Assembly (NCBI GenBank): GCA_027577595.1
Contig: JANBRJ010000019.1
Span: 159,977-223,976 of the forward strand
DNA: 64,000 nucleotides
DNA from: Coemansia sp. RSA 487
Lineage: Eukaryota; Kickxellomycota; Kickxellomycetes; Kickxellales; Kickxellaceae
Direction: 5' to 3'
Shown here: one piece after another, positions 20,960 through 32,577 of the stretch
How positions within the stretch are numbered: position 1 is the first letter of the stretch
Layout of the letters: each line of letters starts with the position of its first letter
The notes under the pieces: model-generated
What the model saw: only the letters and a program-made list of their open reading frames with translations
Database searches by the model: none
Told to the model about the DNA's origin: nothing
Translations under genes and position numbers: made by a program

Positions 20960-22550
20960 ATGAACGTCAGCGCCAGGGCCGAAGGCGACTTGCTATTCAT
21001 AAACTTTAACCAGGACTATAGGTACGTGCAAAACCGCTATGCAATAAAGGGCAATTGCGCTGTCGTGTGCGTAGGAGGAGTGTTCGGATGTTGAGCGCAT
21101 TCCGCAACGCACGAATCCCCCTCCTTGCCTCTCATACAATGCTGCTCTCATCGTGCTTTTGGCTGTTTATGCATCAAACCAAGCTATTGCTGAATATACC
21201 CCCTCACACCCTTTGTATATTGCGCTGCTGTGTAGTTGTCTTTCGGTTGGTACAAAGAACGGATACAAGATATACAACTGCGAGCCGTTCGGGAAATGCT
21301 ATGCGCGGTCCGAGGGCGGGATAGGGATCGTGGAGATGCTGTTTTGCACATCGCTCGTAGCGCTCGTGGGCTCGGGCGACCAACCGGCGCTATCGCCACG
21401 GCGATTGCAAATAATAAACACAAAGAGACAGTCCATCATATGCGAGCTCACATTCCCAACCACAATCCTGGCTGTCAAGCTCAACCGCCGGCGGCTGATA
21501 GCCGTGCTTGAGGAGCAGATATACGTCTACGATATCAGTAACATGAAGCTCCTACACACGCTGGAGACCCCGCCGAACCCGTCGGCCATATGCGCAATGT
21601 CGCCGAGCAGCGAGAACTGCTTCATCGCGTACCCGACGCCTGCGTCCGTTAGCTCTGTGCCGCAGAAGCAAGGCGCCATGCTGCCACCCGATATCCCAGT
21701 CACCTCGGACGTCATGGTATTTGATGCCAACTCCTGCGAACCCATCAATATCATCCAGGCGCACAAGAGCCCCGTGTCGTGCGTGGCAATCAACCGCGAC
21801 GGATCGATGCTGGCCACCGCTAGCGACAAGGGCACTGTCATCCGCGTGTTCTCGCTGCCGGGTGCCCAGAAAATTGCGCAGTTCCGCCGCGGCTCGTATC
21901 CGGCAAAGATCCACTCCATCACATTCAACGCCACGTCGACGCTGCTGCTGGTCTCGTCGGACACTGATACCATCCACATATTCCGTGTTGCAGATGGCCG
22001 CAACAAGAGGCCAAAGGGCGGCGCACCAGGCACGCTGCATCCGACGGACTCGTTCGCAAGCTCTATTGCATCGTCCAGCGACGCAGACTCAATGAACGGA
22101 AGCGATGCGCTGCCAGGAACATCTGTAGGCGGGGGCTCCGTTGGGCGGCACAGCGGCCGCGCACAGCAGACGTCCTCGCGCAACAACGGGAACGGACGGT
22201 CGCCAGGCGGGGGGTCGCGCGGCCAAGCGCCGTTCGAGGGCATGCTGAGGCGGGCATCGTGGAAGGGCATAGTCAACAGCAAGCTTGTGGGCAGGGCTGC
22301 GCAATTCATGCCCGACATGCTGTCGGAGATGTGGGAGCCCTCGAGAGACTTTGCGTTCCTGAAGCTCCCCAAATCCAACATCCAGAGCGTTGCAGCCATG
22401 TCCAGCTCCTCGCCGCAGATCATGGTTGTCACATCCGACGGCTATTTCTACCAGTACAGCATTGATTTGGACAAGGGCGGCGAGTGTGTTTTACTAAAGC
22501 AGGATTGTCTCCTGGACAGCGCGGAGGAGCTGGGCGCGTATGCAAGCTAG
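20960..22550 (+). CDS. ATG18: Atg18/WIPI-family PROPPIN, two exons
   Basis: Exon 1 (20960-21021) ends in NFNQDY and exon 2 (21236-22550) continues SCLSVGTKNGYKIYNCEPFGKCY, reproducing the conserved first blade of Atg18/WIPI. Donor is GTACGT, acceptor TGTAG, intron 214 nt. The 458-residue beta-propeller contains the phosphoinositide-binding FRRG motif (AQFRRGSYPAKIHSITFN). A Ser/Gly-rich loop (about residues 330-385) lies in the late propeller as in fungal Atg18. It binds PI3P/PI(3,5)P2 and acts in autophagosome formation and vacuole shape. Atg18 is favoured over Hsv2 by the N-terminus and length. Confidence 0.92.
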
Positions 22551-22751
22551 TCCAGGAGGAAATAAAGATATGTTGATTTATACGGGAGCAAGCGATGAGA
22601 AAAAATGATGTTGTTACTTTGGTGCGAGACGTACGGAAACGATAAAAATGGCGCCTTTTGCAGCAAACAACTCGTAGCGAATATTTGTTTATTTTTATTT
22701 TTCCAAAGACCTTCCAATCTTTTCTTTTACTAAATGCTTCAATGGCTAACA

Positions 22752-23933
22752 TTAGTTGCTGTCACTTTCGTCGCCGTCTTGCTCAAAGTCGTTGATGAGC
22801 TGGACAAACTGGTCTGGAATGTCGCCGACCTTTTGTGCGCGCTTGAACGTATCGACAGCCAGCTCGTAGAACTTCTCCTGATCGCTGTCATCGTCCTGTA
22901 CATTGCCCAAATTGAGGATCACCTCGCCACGCAGGAGCAGCGCATCGCTGGTGCTGCCGTCCTCAAGCAGCTCGCTGGCTTTGGACAGCAACTCGACGAT
23001 CTTCTGCTTCTCGGGGATCTCTTCATCGTCCTCGCCTTCTTCTGCGTCGAGGAGCTCAGATGCTTGGTGCCAAAGGGCACGTGCAAGCAAGTAGCGTGCG
23101 TCCGAGTCCGACTCTTTCGCGCCCTTGAGCATGGCGCGAAGCTTGGTCTCACCCCAAGCAACGAGTCTTGAGTTCAGCGCCGGCGGCAGACTACGGCTGT
23201 CTGCAAGCGAGAGGACCAGGTCGACGGTGGCCAATGATTCGGCATGCGTCGACGTGTCGGGATCGTGCTCCAATGCAGCAAGTGCGCAATCAAGGGATTC
23301 GAGCGGACCATCATCGGAACAATCCTCATTCCGTGTCTGCCCTTCAACAAGTAGCTCCAGCGCTGCTTTGGCCATACCCACGTGCACGCGCCATGCAAAC
23401 GGCTCAGTGCCCAGCATTGCAGCACGTGCCTGGCCCAGCCGCTCATATGCAAGCTCCAAATACTCTTTCCTATCGGCGGAAGGCTCCTCGGAGAGCTCAG
23501 TGATGCTGTAGAGAGCAGTACCGTAGATATAGTAGAACCTGGGCTCCAGCGGCGTTTTATCTGCTTGCTCGCCTTCGTGGTGATGGTGGTGGATCCGGAG
23601 GATCCTGTCGCACTCGTGGATGGTTCCACGGAGCAAAGTGACTGCACGCTCCGTGGTGCTCTCGCCATCCGCAGCGCCTCCAAGCTCGCCCATCGCGCTG
23701 TCGAAAATACCCTCAAGCTCGTCGATCTCTGTGGCTTCGCCGTTTTCACCTGTCGTGCCTTTTAGCATGATCGTGGCCATATTGGCTTCGTCAAAGTCGC
23801 TGATGCCAACCTCAGTGGTAGTACCATTGGCGACTTGGTCGTTCTTTTGCTTCTTCTTGGCTGCCCGGGCCTTGAGCCCCATGGGCCGCTTCTTCTTTGG
23901 TGCTTCCGTTGTTGTCCAGGATTCTTGTGGCAT
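22752..23933 (-). CDS. ETT1: Enhancer of translation termination Ett1/Nro1
   Basis: The 393-residue protein starts with a basic segment (PKKKRPMGLKARAAKKKQK) and then a TPR-like all-helical body. The stretch TIHECDRILR matches IVHECDRLLR of yeast Ett1, and the C-terminal AVDTFKRAQKVGDIP...INDF fits the family ending. In S. pombe, Nro1 binds the prolyl hydroxylase Ofd1 and controls oxygen-dependent sterol signalling; in budding yeast Ett1 affects stop-codon readthrough with Tpa1. The upstream open reading is only a translated TAA repeat, so the start is the ATG at 23933. The gene converges on ATG18. Confidence 0.85.
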   Translation of the reverse strand: MPQESWTTTEAPKKKRPMGLKARAAKKKQKNDQVANGTTTEVGISDFDEANMATIMLKGTTGENGEATEIDELEGIFDSAMGELGGAADGESTTERAVTLLRGTIHECDRILRIHHHHHEGEQADKTPLEPRFYYIYGTALYSITELSEEPSADRKEYLELAYERLGQARAAMLGTEPFAWRVHVGMAKAALELLVEGQTRNEDCSDDGPLESLDCALAALEHDPDTSTHAESLATVDLVLSLADSRSLPPALNSRLVAWGETKLRAMLKGAKESDSDARYLLARALWHQASELLDAEEGEDDEEIPEKQKIVELLSKASELLEDGSTSDALLLRGEVILNLGNVQDDDSDQEKFYELAVDTFKRAQKVGDIPDQFVQLINDFEQDGDESDSN

Positions 23934-23978
23934 AATTCGAGGCAATGTCTTCTTTGACAGAAATACTAATACTACTAC

Positions 23979-24046
<68 letters not shown>

Positions 24047-24556
24047 GTAGTAGTAATAGCAATAAATGTCAAGCTAGGCTTTGAGATACACCAAGAAAAT
24101 TTTTTTATCAACTTGGTCAAAAGATAAAGGCTAACTTCAATAGCAACAAAGAAAAATTCTTGTCGTTTTGTTCTTAGGTTCTTTAGCACTAGCACGTTGT
24201 GAACATGGATCTTTTTTCTTTAAAAAGGCTCACTTCGCGACTCTAAGCGCCACCTGTATGTAAAGACCAAAAACGAGAGAAAATGGGAGCCCCTAGGTTA
24301 GCTCCAGAATATAGCCATTGAGACACCTTCAGTGCCAGAGTATTTGTTTTGTGGGAAGTGGTCACGTTTTCTATTTTTCTTTTGTGCAGCTCGAAACCAT
24401 ACACCACCACCTACCCCACCCATCAAGCAAACGCTTTAAAGAAACTTCAAAAAAAATCCTGTGCTACGAATTGATGCGGAATGGATGGATATACGGGATA
24501 TCTAATTTACCTTTTTACTTTCCTTTCAAAACAACAGCATATCGAGGACTGAAGCA
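23934..24556. other. Intergenic, divergent promoter ETT1/SWC5
   Basis: The region between divergent genes contains the TAA microsatellite close to ETT1 and an AT-rich, otherwise plain stretch up to SWC5. Confidence 0.5.
23964..24062. repeat. TAA/TAG trinucleotide microsatellite
   Basis: A nearly pure run of AAT units (about 23979-24045) is framed by CTA/TAG units. It starts about 30 bp upstream of the ETT1 start codon and would be in its 5' untranslated region. Confidence 0.95.
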
Positions 24557-25237
24557 ATGTCGCTGGCAGACCTGTACAGAACAAACGATGATGATTTGGA
24601 GCAGGATGAATCGTCCGATGACGGTGAGTTCGTGCTGGAGGAGGAGGACAATAGCGACAACAGCGATGCCAACGAAAGCGGTAGCGATTCTGGTGAGAAG
24701 AATGACGATGGCAGCAATGACAAAACGGCAGCTGTTGACGAGCACCGGAAGCGGCGGATCGACGACATATGGGGCGAAATGAACGCACCGACTGGGGAGA
24801 AGCGTGCAGGAAAAGCAGCCCGCATAGACGATCCAGCGGATGATAAGGCATCAGATAGTGAGCGCAAGAACACGCACAATGTGCCAGACACTAAAGAAGC
24901 AGAGGCTGGGGATGGAAGCGTTCGGGAAGAGCAGCATCCAACTCCGAAAGAGGACAAAGGCGAGCCATCCGCTGAAGCTGCTAGCCGAGCGCCAATGAAG
25001 CACCGGCGGCCGGTATCCAAGTTTAGCAAGATGGCTGAAATGGTCGAACGGCGGCGCGCCAAGCGCGAGAACACGCTGGATACGGCGCGGCGGCAGTGGA
25101 CGGGTTTTGTGGATTCTAAGGGAATCCGCGACGACCTGGACAGGGCCAACAAGGACGGGTTTGTCGAACGCCAAGAGTTCCTGCGTCGCGTCGATGAGCG
25201 TACGTACCAGAACAGCAAGACCCACCACCAAAAGTAA
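24557..25237 (+). CDS. SWC5: SWR1-complex subunit Swc5 (BCNT/CFDP1 family)
   Basis: The 226-residue protein has an acidic Asp/Glu/Ser-rich N-terminal half and the BCNT-C domain at the end: WTGFVDSKGIRDDLDRANKD followed by GFVERQEFLRRVDERTY. The latter is the defining motif of Swc5/CFDP1. Swc5 activates the SWR1 remodeller, which swaps H2A for H2A.Z in nucleosomes; its acidic part contacts histones. A basic MKHRRPVSKFSKMAEMVERRRAKR segment precedes the domain. Single exon, ATG in context AGCAATGTC. Confidence 0.93.
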   Translation: MSLADLYRTNDDDLEQDESSDDGEFVLEEEDNSDNSDANESGSDSGEKNDDGSNDKTAAVDEHRKRRIDDIWGEMNAPTGEKRAGKAARIDDPADDKASDSERKNTHNVPDTKEAEAGDGSVREEQHPTPKEDKGEPSAEAASRAPMKHRRPVSKFSKMAEMVERRRAKRENTLDTARRQWTGFVDSKGIRDDLDRANKDGFVERQEFLRRVDERTYQNSKTHHQK

Positions 25238-26678
25238 ATACCGTTTCTATATTTTTCCCTTTGAGCGGATTGCTCTCTGATGACGTTGTGCTGAGAAACG
25301 TGGGGGAATTTTTTTATGTGACTTTGTTTTATATAGCCTGCATCTGCACGATAAAAGCTTGGCTGAATTACGCCGCCCACGTGTTCCTTTTTGGTACTTT
25401 TGTGAAACGGACAGCCTTTCCCAAAAAAGTAGGTTCCTTTTTCTCACACGGGTGCGGCGAGATAATCATCCATTCGGCCGTTTCGGAACAAGCAGGGGGA
25501 ATAGAGCTGTTCCGTTAAAGAAACCATCGCTTCTTTTTTTGCTCTACATTGTTGGCGGCGTATTAATATGCCCTCGAAAATAAATATAAAACAGCGCCCA
25601 TATATCCTATATCTGTGCAGAGCAAACGAATAATACAGGTTGGCCAAAAAAGACGAGATCCTTCCCGTCCATACATGGCTCTTTTGGCCGCACAGCACGA
25701 GCCATTGGTCTATGTCTCCGCTCTTTGAATTTCTCCCTCTCTGGACGAATCGCGCAGAACGCATGGCTTTCCCCCAGTCTGTTAGATGGAGAAAAGCACA
25801 CGTTAATAGGGAATGGCTTTCACAGAGGATATTGGCACATTGCGTCAATGATGCATGCCATCTCCATCTTCATATAAAAGCTGGGCTTGTCGACCTTCTT
25901 TTTGGGCATCGGCTTTAATTTCTACCATTATCATCAGCCCCAGCTTCCTTTATTCCATTCTCTTTTTATTTTTACCCAGACACCGTCTCACACAGAAGCA
26001 ACCAACAGACAACAAACCTATTTCTCAGTCGTCGCAGCTCTTTGCTTTAAATATCCTGTAATCCTAGTAGCATCTTTCTGCTTCCGCTCCTTCTCTGTCT
26101 ATAAGCCTTTTCTATTATTTACTTTTCTGTGAGACACTTTGATCACTTATCCAGCACGTTTTTTTGTCTGGGTTATATTTCTGCAACATCTATTTTTAAG
26201 TAAACCCGATCAAGGTAAGTTGCGCAAATGCTTGTATTTGTCGTCTAGCTGGACGCGCACAGATGTTTGTGGCCTCCTCTCCTATCCGCACTAGCGCAGC
26301 TAGTTGGTCCTACCATTACTACGGCCAGATGACCAAATGTAGCCGCGGCATTCCTTCCTTGCCTCCCAGTTCCGCAAAAAAGGAGGTTTGCTCTTTCTAG
26401 ATGGGGGTGTCTGAGCGCTGAACAATGCAAAGCAAACTGCCATCCAGAGGAGAGAACCCCTAGCCTGTACTCTCCAGGACACACAATGCTTGTTCGGTGT
26501 TTGGCTTTGCATCCGCATCATGTGCGTGGTGGTGGTGCTGGAGGCAGATGCTTCCTACTTCTTGGCTTGGTCTCCCTTGGCACAGTCAAACCGCAACTTC
26601 CAGCTTTCTTACTTTTCTCCCTTCCCACGCTATTCACACAAAAAAATATATCCACACCTGTCTTTTTGCTAACTAGCT
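25238..26678. other. Intergenic plus likely 5' leader intron of alanine aminotransferase
   Basis: About 1.4 kb with no recognised gene. The last part is a pyrimidine-rich leader. A strong donor (AAG/GTAAGT at 26215) and an acceptor in GCTAACTAG ending at 26676, two bases before the aminotransferase ATG, suggest a 462-nt intron in the 5' untranslated region. The open frames here are not family-like. Confidence 0.45.
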
Positions 26679-28513
26679 ATGCTTTCTTCGACTCTGTTCG
26701 CTGCCAAACGAACAACAACCATTGCCACACGTGCGTTTGCAACATCTGTAGTAAGAATGGCAAGCGCCAACGCAACTGCTATGCCTACGGGCACCGCAAC
26801 AACCGCAGGAACCAAGGTCCTGACGCTCGAGTCGATGAACCCGAATATCCGCACGATGGAGTACGCTGTCCGCGGCGCCATCCCCATCCGCGCCGACGAG
26901 CTGCACGAGCAGCTGGAAACACAACCCGGGTCGCTTCCGTTCAAGCAAATCACACCGTGCAATATCGGCAACCCACAGCAGCTCAAGCAGAAGCCGATCA
27001 CGTTTTTGCGCCAAGTAAGCGCATTGATGGAGTACACGGATCTGCTGTCACCAGACATGATTGATACCACAAGGAAGCTGTTCCCTGCAGACGCTATTGA
27101 ACGCGCCACGCGCAATCTCTCGTATGTTGGCAACGCGGCGGGTGCTTATACGCCCTCGCTGGGCGTGCTGGAGGTGCGCAAGAACGTCGCAAAGTTCATC
27201 GAGGAGCGGGATGGGTTCCCAGCCGATCCAAAAAACATCTGTCTGACCACTGGGTAAGTTTGTTGTTTTGTTCGAAGTTCCTCGAGCGATGACTCTTTTG
27301 CAAAGTGGAGTGAGAGTGGGGAGGGGAGGACATATGTTTCTCACGCTTCTTTATCTCTCCCCCACTCCTCCTTTTCCTGCTTCGCTTTCTGCATACTGCA
27401 CAGCGGAGCTGTTTCCGCAACCAGTTGCTTAATATCCGATCCCAATTGCTAACAAACTCTGAAAACTATTCCGTTACAAGCCCCACGGTTCTTGTCTTCT
27501 GTAGTGCGTCTGGAGCCATTGAGCGCGTGCTCGATATGTTGGTCTCCAACCCGAGCGTCGGCGTGATGATCCCGATCCCACAGTACCCATTGTACACCGC
27601 AACGCTAGCCCATCTGGACGCGCGCGCCGTCCCGTACTACTTGCAAGAGGAGAATGACTGGCAGCTCAGCATCAGCGACCTCGAGAGGGCGCTCAGCGAG
27701 GCACGCGCCGCTGGCACAGATGTGCGTGCGCTTGCGGTGATCAACCCAGGAAACCCGACGGGCGGGTGCCTCCTGGAATCGAACATCGCCGAAATAGTCC
27801 AGTTCTGTGAGCGCGAGCAGCTGGTGCTTCTTGCCGACGAGGTATACCAGACCAACATCTACACAGGGACCAATCCGTTCGTGTCGTTCAAGAAAGTTGT
27901 GTCGCAGCTCGGCTCCACGGTGGAGCTGTTCTCGTTGCACTCGATCTCGAAGGGCATGATCGGCGAGTGCGGGCGCCGTGGCGGATACTACGAGGCGGTC
28001 AACATCGACGACGAGATCATGGGCCAGCTGCTGAAGTTGGCCTCCGTCAGCCTGTGTCCCAACGTGCAGGGCCAAATGGCTGTGGACATCATGGTTAGCC
28101 CGCCCAAGCCAGGAGACGCTTCGTATGCGCAGTACCAGAAGGAGATCTCCGATATCTACGAGAGCATGAAGCGCCGTGCAAAGAAGCTGGCGGCCGCATT
28201 CAACTCGCTGCCTGGAATGACGTGCAACGAGGCCCAGGGCGCCATGTACCTGTTCCCCAGGATCCAATTCCCCCAGGCGTTCATCGACGAGTCAAAGGCC
28301 CTGGGCAGGGAGCCCGACTCCGCCTACTGCATGCAGCTGCTCGAGGCCACGGGGATCTCTGTGGTCCCAGGGTCTGGATTCGGCCAGGCTCCAGGCACCT
28401 TCCACTTCCGGTCGACGTTCCTGCCGCCAGAGCACCTGTTTGATGCGCTCATCGATGGATTCAAGCACTTCCATACCTCATTTATGGCCCGCTACTCTTC
28501 GCCAAAGATCTGA
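26679..28513 (+). CDS. Alanine aminotransferase, mitochondrial, two exons
   Basis: Exon 1 (26679-27253) ends in NICLTTG and exon 2 (27505-28513) continues ASGAIERVLDMLVSNP; the 251-nt intron has donor GTAAGT and acceptor TGTAG. The 527-residue PLP enzyme of fold type I shows NPGNPTGGCL, LLADEVYQTNIY and the Schiff-base lysine in SLHSISKGMIGECGRRGGY, all typical of ALT/GPT. It interconverts alanine and 2-oxoglutarate with pyruvate and glutamate. The first 26 residues are rich in Arg/Thr/Ala and look like a mitochondrial presequence; Met27 (MASANATAM) could serve a cytosolic form. Confidence 0.94.
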
Positions 28514-28623
28514 AACTCTCGCAAGCAAGTGGATCTTGGTGCTTTTTCCTTCCTAATACTTTTTTCTCCCATTCAATCAATACTATGGTTATCCATCCAC
28601 CAAGTGTGTTTTGCTAGCAAACG

Positions 28624-31600
28624 TCAGTCAATGGTGCAGTGCTCTTTCAGCAGCGCTTTTGCCTTTAGCAACGACCCAGACAGCGCATATATGGTAGCCA
28701 GATTGTAGGCCGCCTCACTCCGCAGATCGCACGTCGCACGCGCTTCATCTCTATCGCTAGCAGCCACCAGCGACACAGGGAGCTCAAACACGCGCTTGTA
28801 GTACGTTTCAGCCAGATCCACAAGACCCAGGAAATGGAATGCACGTGCATAGTTGTACGCAATCTCCTGGATGACCACCACATCAAGGGAGTCGCCGCTC
28901 TTCTCCGTCTTCTTGCTGCGCTTACCAGTATAGTCCACCATCTCCTGCATGTATTTGAGCTCCGCGTACCGCTCAATGTAGACCAGGCCACGGATCGCAT
29001 CAGCCTGCTTGTTCTCGGGCGTGGCGACCCTCGTCGCGTGCACAAGGTACGAGACTCCCAGGTGTAGCGCCAGCGACGGATCCTCAGGGAGCATCGCCAG
29101 CGCCATCGTATACTGCGCAATTGAAGTTTGTCCGATACGCGTCACAAGCATCACGTGAGCGGCAAGCGAATGCAGCGCAGCGACGTCGCTCTTTGTCAGC
29201 GAGTACGTGTTGTCATCGGTGACGATGCTATCGGTTCTTAAGGCCGTGGTGGCGGTGGCAACGACCAGAAGCCCAGCATCTCCGCCGTCTTTTGCGCAAC
29301 TGCTGCTCTGGCCAAGCGCAACCGGCTGGTTACTGCGCATAGGAAGCACGCTCTCTGCGTCATCGGCTGTGCGCCTGGAGTAGTACATCTCGTCGAGGTG
29401 CTCGAGCTGGCGGCGGACAAACCTGTACACAGTTGACGTGGTCAGCGAGGAGGCGGTGCTGGCGGAAGTGGCCATGGCGTAGGCAAACAGCTTGTATATG
29501 AGGCCTTTAGTGGGCTTTGACCCACACCACCAGCGCATCAAGTCGTAGAGCTGGTCGTCCAGCCCGCCCAGCAACGCAATTCCTGTCATCATCAGCTTGA
29601 GCGTACGCCTGTGCAAGGTGTGGTTTGCAAACACGTTGGACTGGAACACGGTGTCTAGCATGGTTAGCGCCTCGCTGTGCTCGCTGCCCAATGCCAGACA
29701 TTTCCCGTACATAAGAAACATATCGATCCACCGGTCGAATGGCTGTCCACGGAACGTTGTAGCTACAGCGTCCTCCCCATCCGCGTCTTCGCCATCATCG
29801 TCATCGCCGCCGGCGCTGCCGTGTTGGGCGGAACTGTCAACGCTGTCCTTCGCTGCTTGTTGCCTCTGTTGCTTGTTGGACAGACGCTTTTTCATGCGAG
29901 CCAAGCGGCGCTGCACTGCGGCTTGGCCGTCGGCCAGCGGACTCAGCATATCGATGTCGCCGTGCTTTGCGCTGCTTTCCAGCTGGCCCAGCACGCTCAT
30001 TCGGTAGTTGCGGAACGGCCGCGACCTGTCAGCCATGTAGAATGCGCTCATGTGCCGCCAGTCGTCGTACAGTCTGTGGGCTGTAGCACAGTACTCGTCG
30101 ATAGCTACCCAGTCGCTGGTGTTCTGATCGATCTGCTGCTTGAGAAGATCGAGCTTTCTGAACGCAACATCGGCGCTTCGCATCGCCGCCAGGCATCGTT
30201 TGCGCTCGTCATCGGCAAACCGTCGTTTCTGCAGCGTGTGTTCGGACGGCAGCCGCACCTTGATTTGCATGACCCCCGGCTCCAGCGACTCTGCAGGAGC
30301 GTCGGGCTGTCCATTCTGCGTTTCGTATACACCAGCTGCCGCCAGCGCCTCGGCGCTGGGATACGAGTCGGCCTCCTTGCTAGATCTGGTTGTCACTGCG
30401 GCGTAGAGGCGGTGGCGGTACGCACCCCGAACGGAAAATGCCTCCGACTGGCCGCTGGTCCCAGAGGCTGGCTCCATGCGCTGGATGGCCTCGGCGGTGC
30501 TGATCATCTCGTACGCCAGCCGCACTTCGCCCATTTCCTCGTAGAGCTCGCCGAGCCACAGCCGCATGTCCAGATCGTTGGGGTCGGCATCGATGACCTT
30601 TTGGCCAAACGCGCGCGCACTGCCCAGGTCGCCTGCATCCCGGTGGCACCTGGCCAGGCGCTCCCAGACGGACGGCTGGTTCGTTTCAGGGTAGTCGACC
30701 AGCATCGTATAGATCTGGATGGCCAGCTGCGTGTGGCCAATGTCTGCGTACGCGTCGGCGACATCGGTATACAGATCCTCGTAGTCGACGGGGCTCAGCG
30801 CAAACAAATGGTTGATGTGCATCTCGGCCGACCGCTCGTGGCCCAGCATCAGCCGGCATTGCCCAAGCTTGATGCGCAGCTCGATCGGCAGCTCGTTGGC
30901 CTCGGCTCCTTTGCTAGGCACGTCGGGGTTGGCCAAGTACTCGGCGTCCATCTGGTCGTCCAGCTCCTGTCCAGCCCATGCGACGTCACGCCCGCGGCCC
31001 TGGACGAACCGCGCCCCGCGCTTGATGTCCGCTATGGTTGCCTCGTACTCGCGCCGCAGAAGCCGCAGCTCCGCCAGCATGTTCAGGTCGTTGTAGCTGT
31101 ATCCGCCCATGTCCTCCATCGGCACCGTTTGCGTTGGGTTGCTGCTAAAATACTCGATCCACTCGGCGCTGTAGGCCGTGGCTCCATTCTCTTCATCCGA
31201 CAAGGAGGAGCTTCCGTCGGTGAGCGAACCCTCGTGGTCGGTGTCCATCGCGTCGGAGCCCTCGTCTGCACCTGGGTGGGTGCTTTGGCGGCGGCGCCGG
31301 TGGCGGCGGCTGTGCTTGGCTTTTTGGGCAACAGCCTGCTCGGCAAGCTCGACGGCCTGGCAGTCGTAGAACGCAAACGCCTTAGTGAACCACCTAATGG
31401 GGGTGTCGATGTCGTCGAGCTGCTTCGCGAATATCACAGACGCAACGCGGATCGATTCCATATTGTACGGGTCGGCGTGGAGCATAGCTTTGTACGCTCT
31501 AATGATGGCCTTTTTGTCGTTGCGCTTCTCCAGGATCGCGATCTTGCGCGCCCGTGCGTCCGTGTCCAGCGGATCGTTCTTAACAACGTGGTTTATGCAG

Positions 31601-32577
31601 TACAGCGCCTGGTCAGTCGCCTCCTTGTACAGCTTCTTCGCCTCTGCATCGCCTGCAGCCGCAGCCTCCTCGCTTTGCACCGCAGTGTCCATGTGCATCG
31701 AGTACAGCCGCTCCCAAAGCGTGCTGTCCGATGCGTTCAAGTGTGCTGCTACCGTGCACAGCTGCAGTGCGTCGTCGTACTTGCCCTGCTCCTCGCGGAT
31801 CAGCGCCATGGTGTTCCACGCAGGCACGCAGCTTGGATTAATGCGGATGATGTCGCAGAACATATTGAACGCCTGTGTCAGCTCCTTTTCCACGTAGAAT
31901 CGGTTGGCGGTGCCCAGAAGCTGGTTGATTTCGTGGCTGTACGACTGCTGTCCGCCATGGCGACGCTTCCCTTTCCCTCGCGGTCGCCCACGCGGTCTTC
32001 CGGCCTTCCGCTTTCCTCGTCTGCGCCGCGATCTCCGCTCCGTGGTATGTTGGATCTTTCCGAAACCTGCGGATACGCGCATCGCGTTTTGAATCGTTTG
32101 CATGTGGTGTTCATCGTCCTCCGACGCCGAATCCGCATCGCTGTTCTCGTAGCTGCTGTCCTCATCGTCATCTTCGATAGGCCCATACGTGTTGAAATCC
32201 GAAGCGTGTCCATCGGCTGCTTGCTCGCTATATGTGGTGGTACTTTTGGCTACGTGTTGCCGTGTGCGGATCGGAGCTGGAAGCGAAAGCTCCTGGAACT
32301 GCGTAACCAACTGCGGAGGCGGTGGGCTACCGTCTGACGAGGAGTAGAAGCCGGACCCCTGGTCCTCCTCCTCCTCTTCATCATCGTCCTCGGTTGCGTA
32401 GTTCTGTGGCTTCAATAGGTCTTTTGCAACTGCTTTCTGCTGGCGCTGGATCGCTTCAATGTCCACCATGTTTCCAAGCCCCTCCGCCGCAAGCATCTCG
32501 GCCGCCGAGCGCATCGCGTTCATCAGCGCCTGCTCGTCGTACTGGGGCCCTTCATCGTCGTCGCTTCCTTTGTTCAT
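28624..32577 (-). CDS. TFC4: TFIIIC subunit Tfc4/Sfc4 (tau131, GTF3C3)
   Basis: The 1317-residue protein has an acidic N-terminus, a basic AT-hook-like block (RKAGRPRGRPRGKGKRR) and then two arrays of TPR repeats. ANRFYVEKELTQAFNMFCDIIRINPSCVPAW begins the first array and is very close to the Tfc4/GTF3C3 start. tau131 bridges TFIIIC on tRNA and 5S genes to Brf1/Bdp1 of TFIIIB. Acidic and Ser-rich insertions lie between the arrays (about 430-490 and 920-950). Single exon, ATG at 32577; reading upstream is open but passes through AT-rich leader without homology. Confidence 0.9.
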   Translation of the reverse strand: MNKGSDDDEGPQYDEQALMNAMRSAAEMLAAEGLGNMVDIEAIQRQQKAVAKDLLKPQNYATEDDDEEEEEDQGSGFYSSSDGSPPPPQLVTQFQELSLPAPIRTRQHVAKSTTTYSEQAADGHASDFNTYGPIEDDDEDSSYENSDADSASEDDEHHMQTIQNAMRVSAGFGKIQHTTERRSRRRRGKRKAGRPRGRPRGKGKRRHGGQQSYSHEINQLLGTANRFYVEKELTQAFNMFCDIIRINPSCVPAWNTMALIREEQGKYDDALQLCTVAAHLNASDSTLWERLYSMHMDTAVQSEEAAAAGDAEAKKLYKEATDQALYCINHVVKNDPLDTDARARKIAILEKRNDKKAIIRAYKAMLHADPYNMESIRVASVIFAKQLDDIDTPIRWFTKAFAFYDCQAVELAEQAVAQKAKHSRRHRRRRQSTHPGADEGSDAMDTDHEGSLTDGSSSLSDEENGATAYSAEWIEYFSSNPTQTVPMEDMGGYSYNDLNMLAELRLLRREYEATIADIKRGARFVQGRGRDVAWAGQELDDQMDAEYLANPDVPSKGAEANELPIELRIKLGQCRLMLGHERSAEMHINHLFALSPVDYEDLYTDVADAYADIGHTQLAIQIYTMLVDYPETNQPSVWERLARCHRDAGDLGSARAFGQKVIDADPNDLDMRLWLGELYEEMGEVRLAYEMISTAEAIQRMEPASGTSGQSEAFSVRGAYRHRLYAAVTTRSSKEADSYPSAEALAAAGVYETQNGQPDAPAESLEPGVMQIKVRLPSEHTLQKRRFADDERKRCLAAMRSADVAFRKLDLLKQQIDQNTSDWVAIDEYCATAHRLYDDWRHMSAFYMADRSRPFRNYRMSVLGQLESSAKHGDIDMLSPLADGQAAVQRRLARMKKRLSNKQQRQQAAKDSVDSSAQHGSAGGDDDDGEDADGEDAVATTFRGQPFDRWIDMFLMYGKCLALGSEHSEALTMLDTVFQSNVFANHTLHRRTLKLMMTGIALLGGLDDQLYDLMRWWCGSKPTKGLIYKLFAYAMATSASTASSLTTSTVYRFVRRQLEHLDEMYYSRRTADDAESVLPMRSNQPVALGQSSSCAKDGGDAGLLVVATATTALRTDSIVTDDNTYSLTKSDVAALHSLAAHVMLVTRIGQTSIAQYTMALAMLPEDPSLALHLGVSYLVHATRVATPENKQADAIRGLVYIERYAELKYMQEMVDYTGKRSKKTEKSGDSLDVVVIQEIAYNYARAFHFLGLVDLAETYYKRVFELPVSLVAASDRDEARATCDLRSEAAYNLATIYALSGSLLKAKALLKEHCTID

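Noticed and set aside
29677-32337. 886-codon open reading on the plus strand
   Set aside because: It lies wholly antisense to the TFC4 coding region, is His/Arg/Val/Leu-rich without domains, and follows from codon bias of the real gene.
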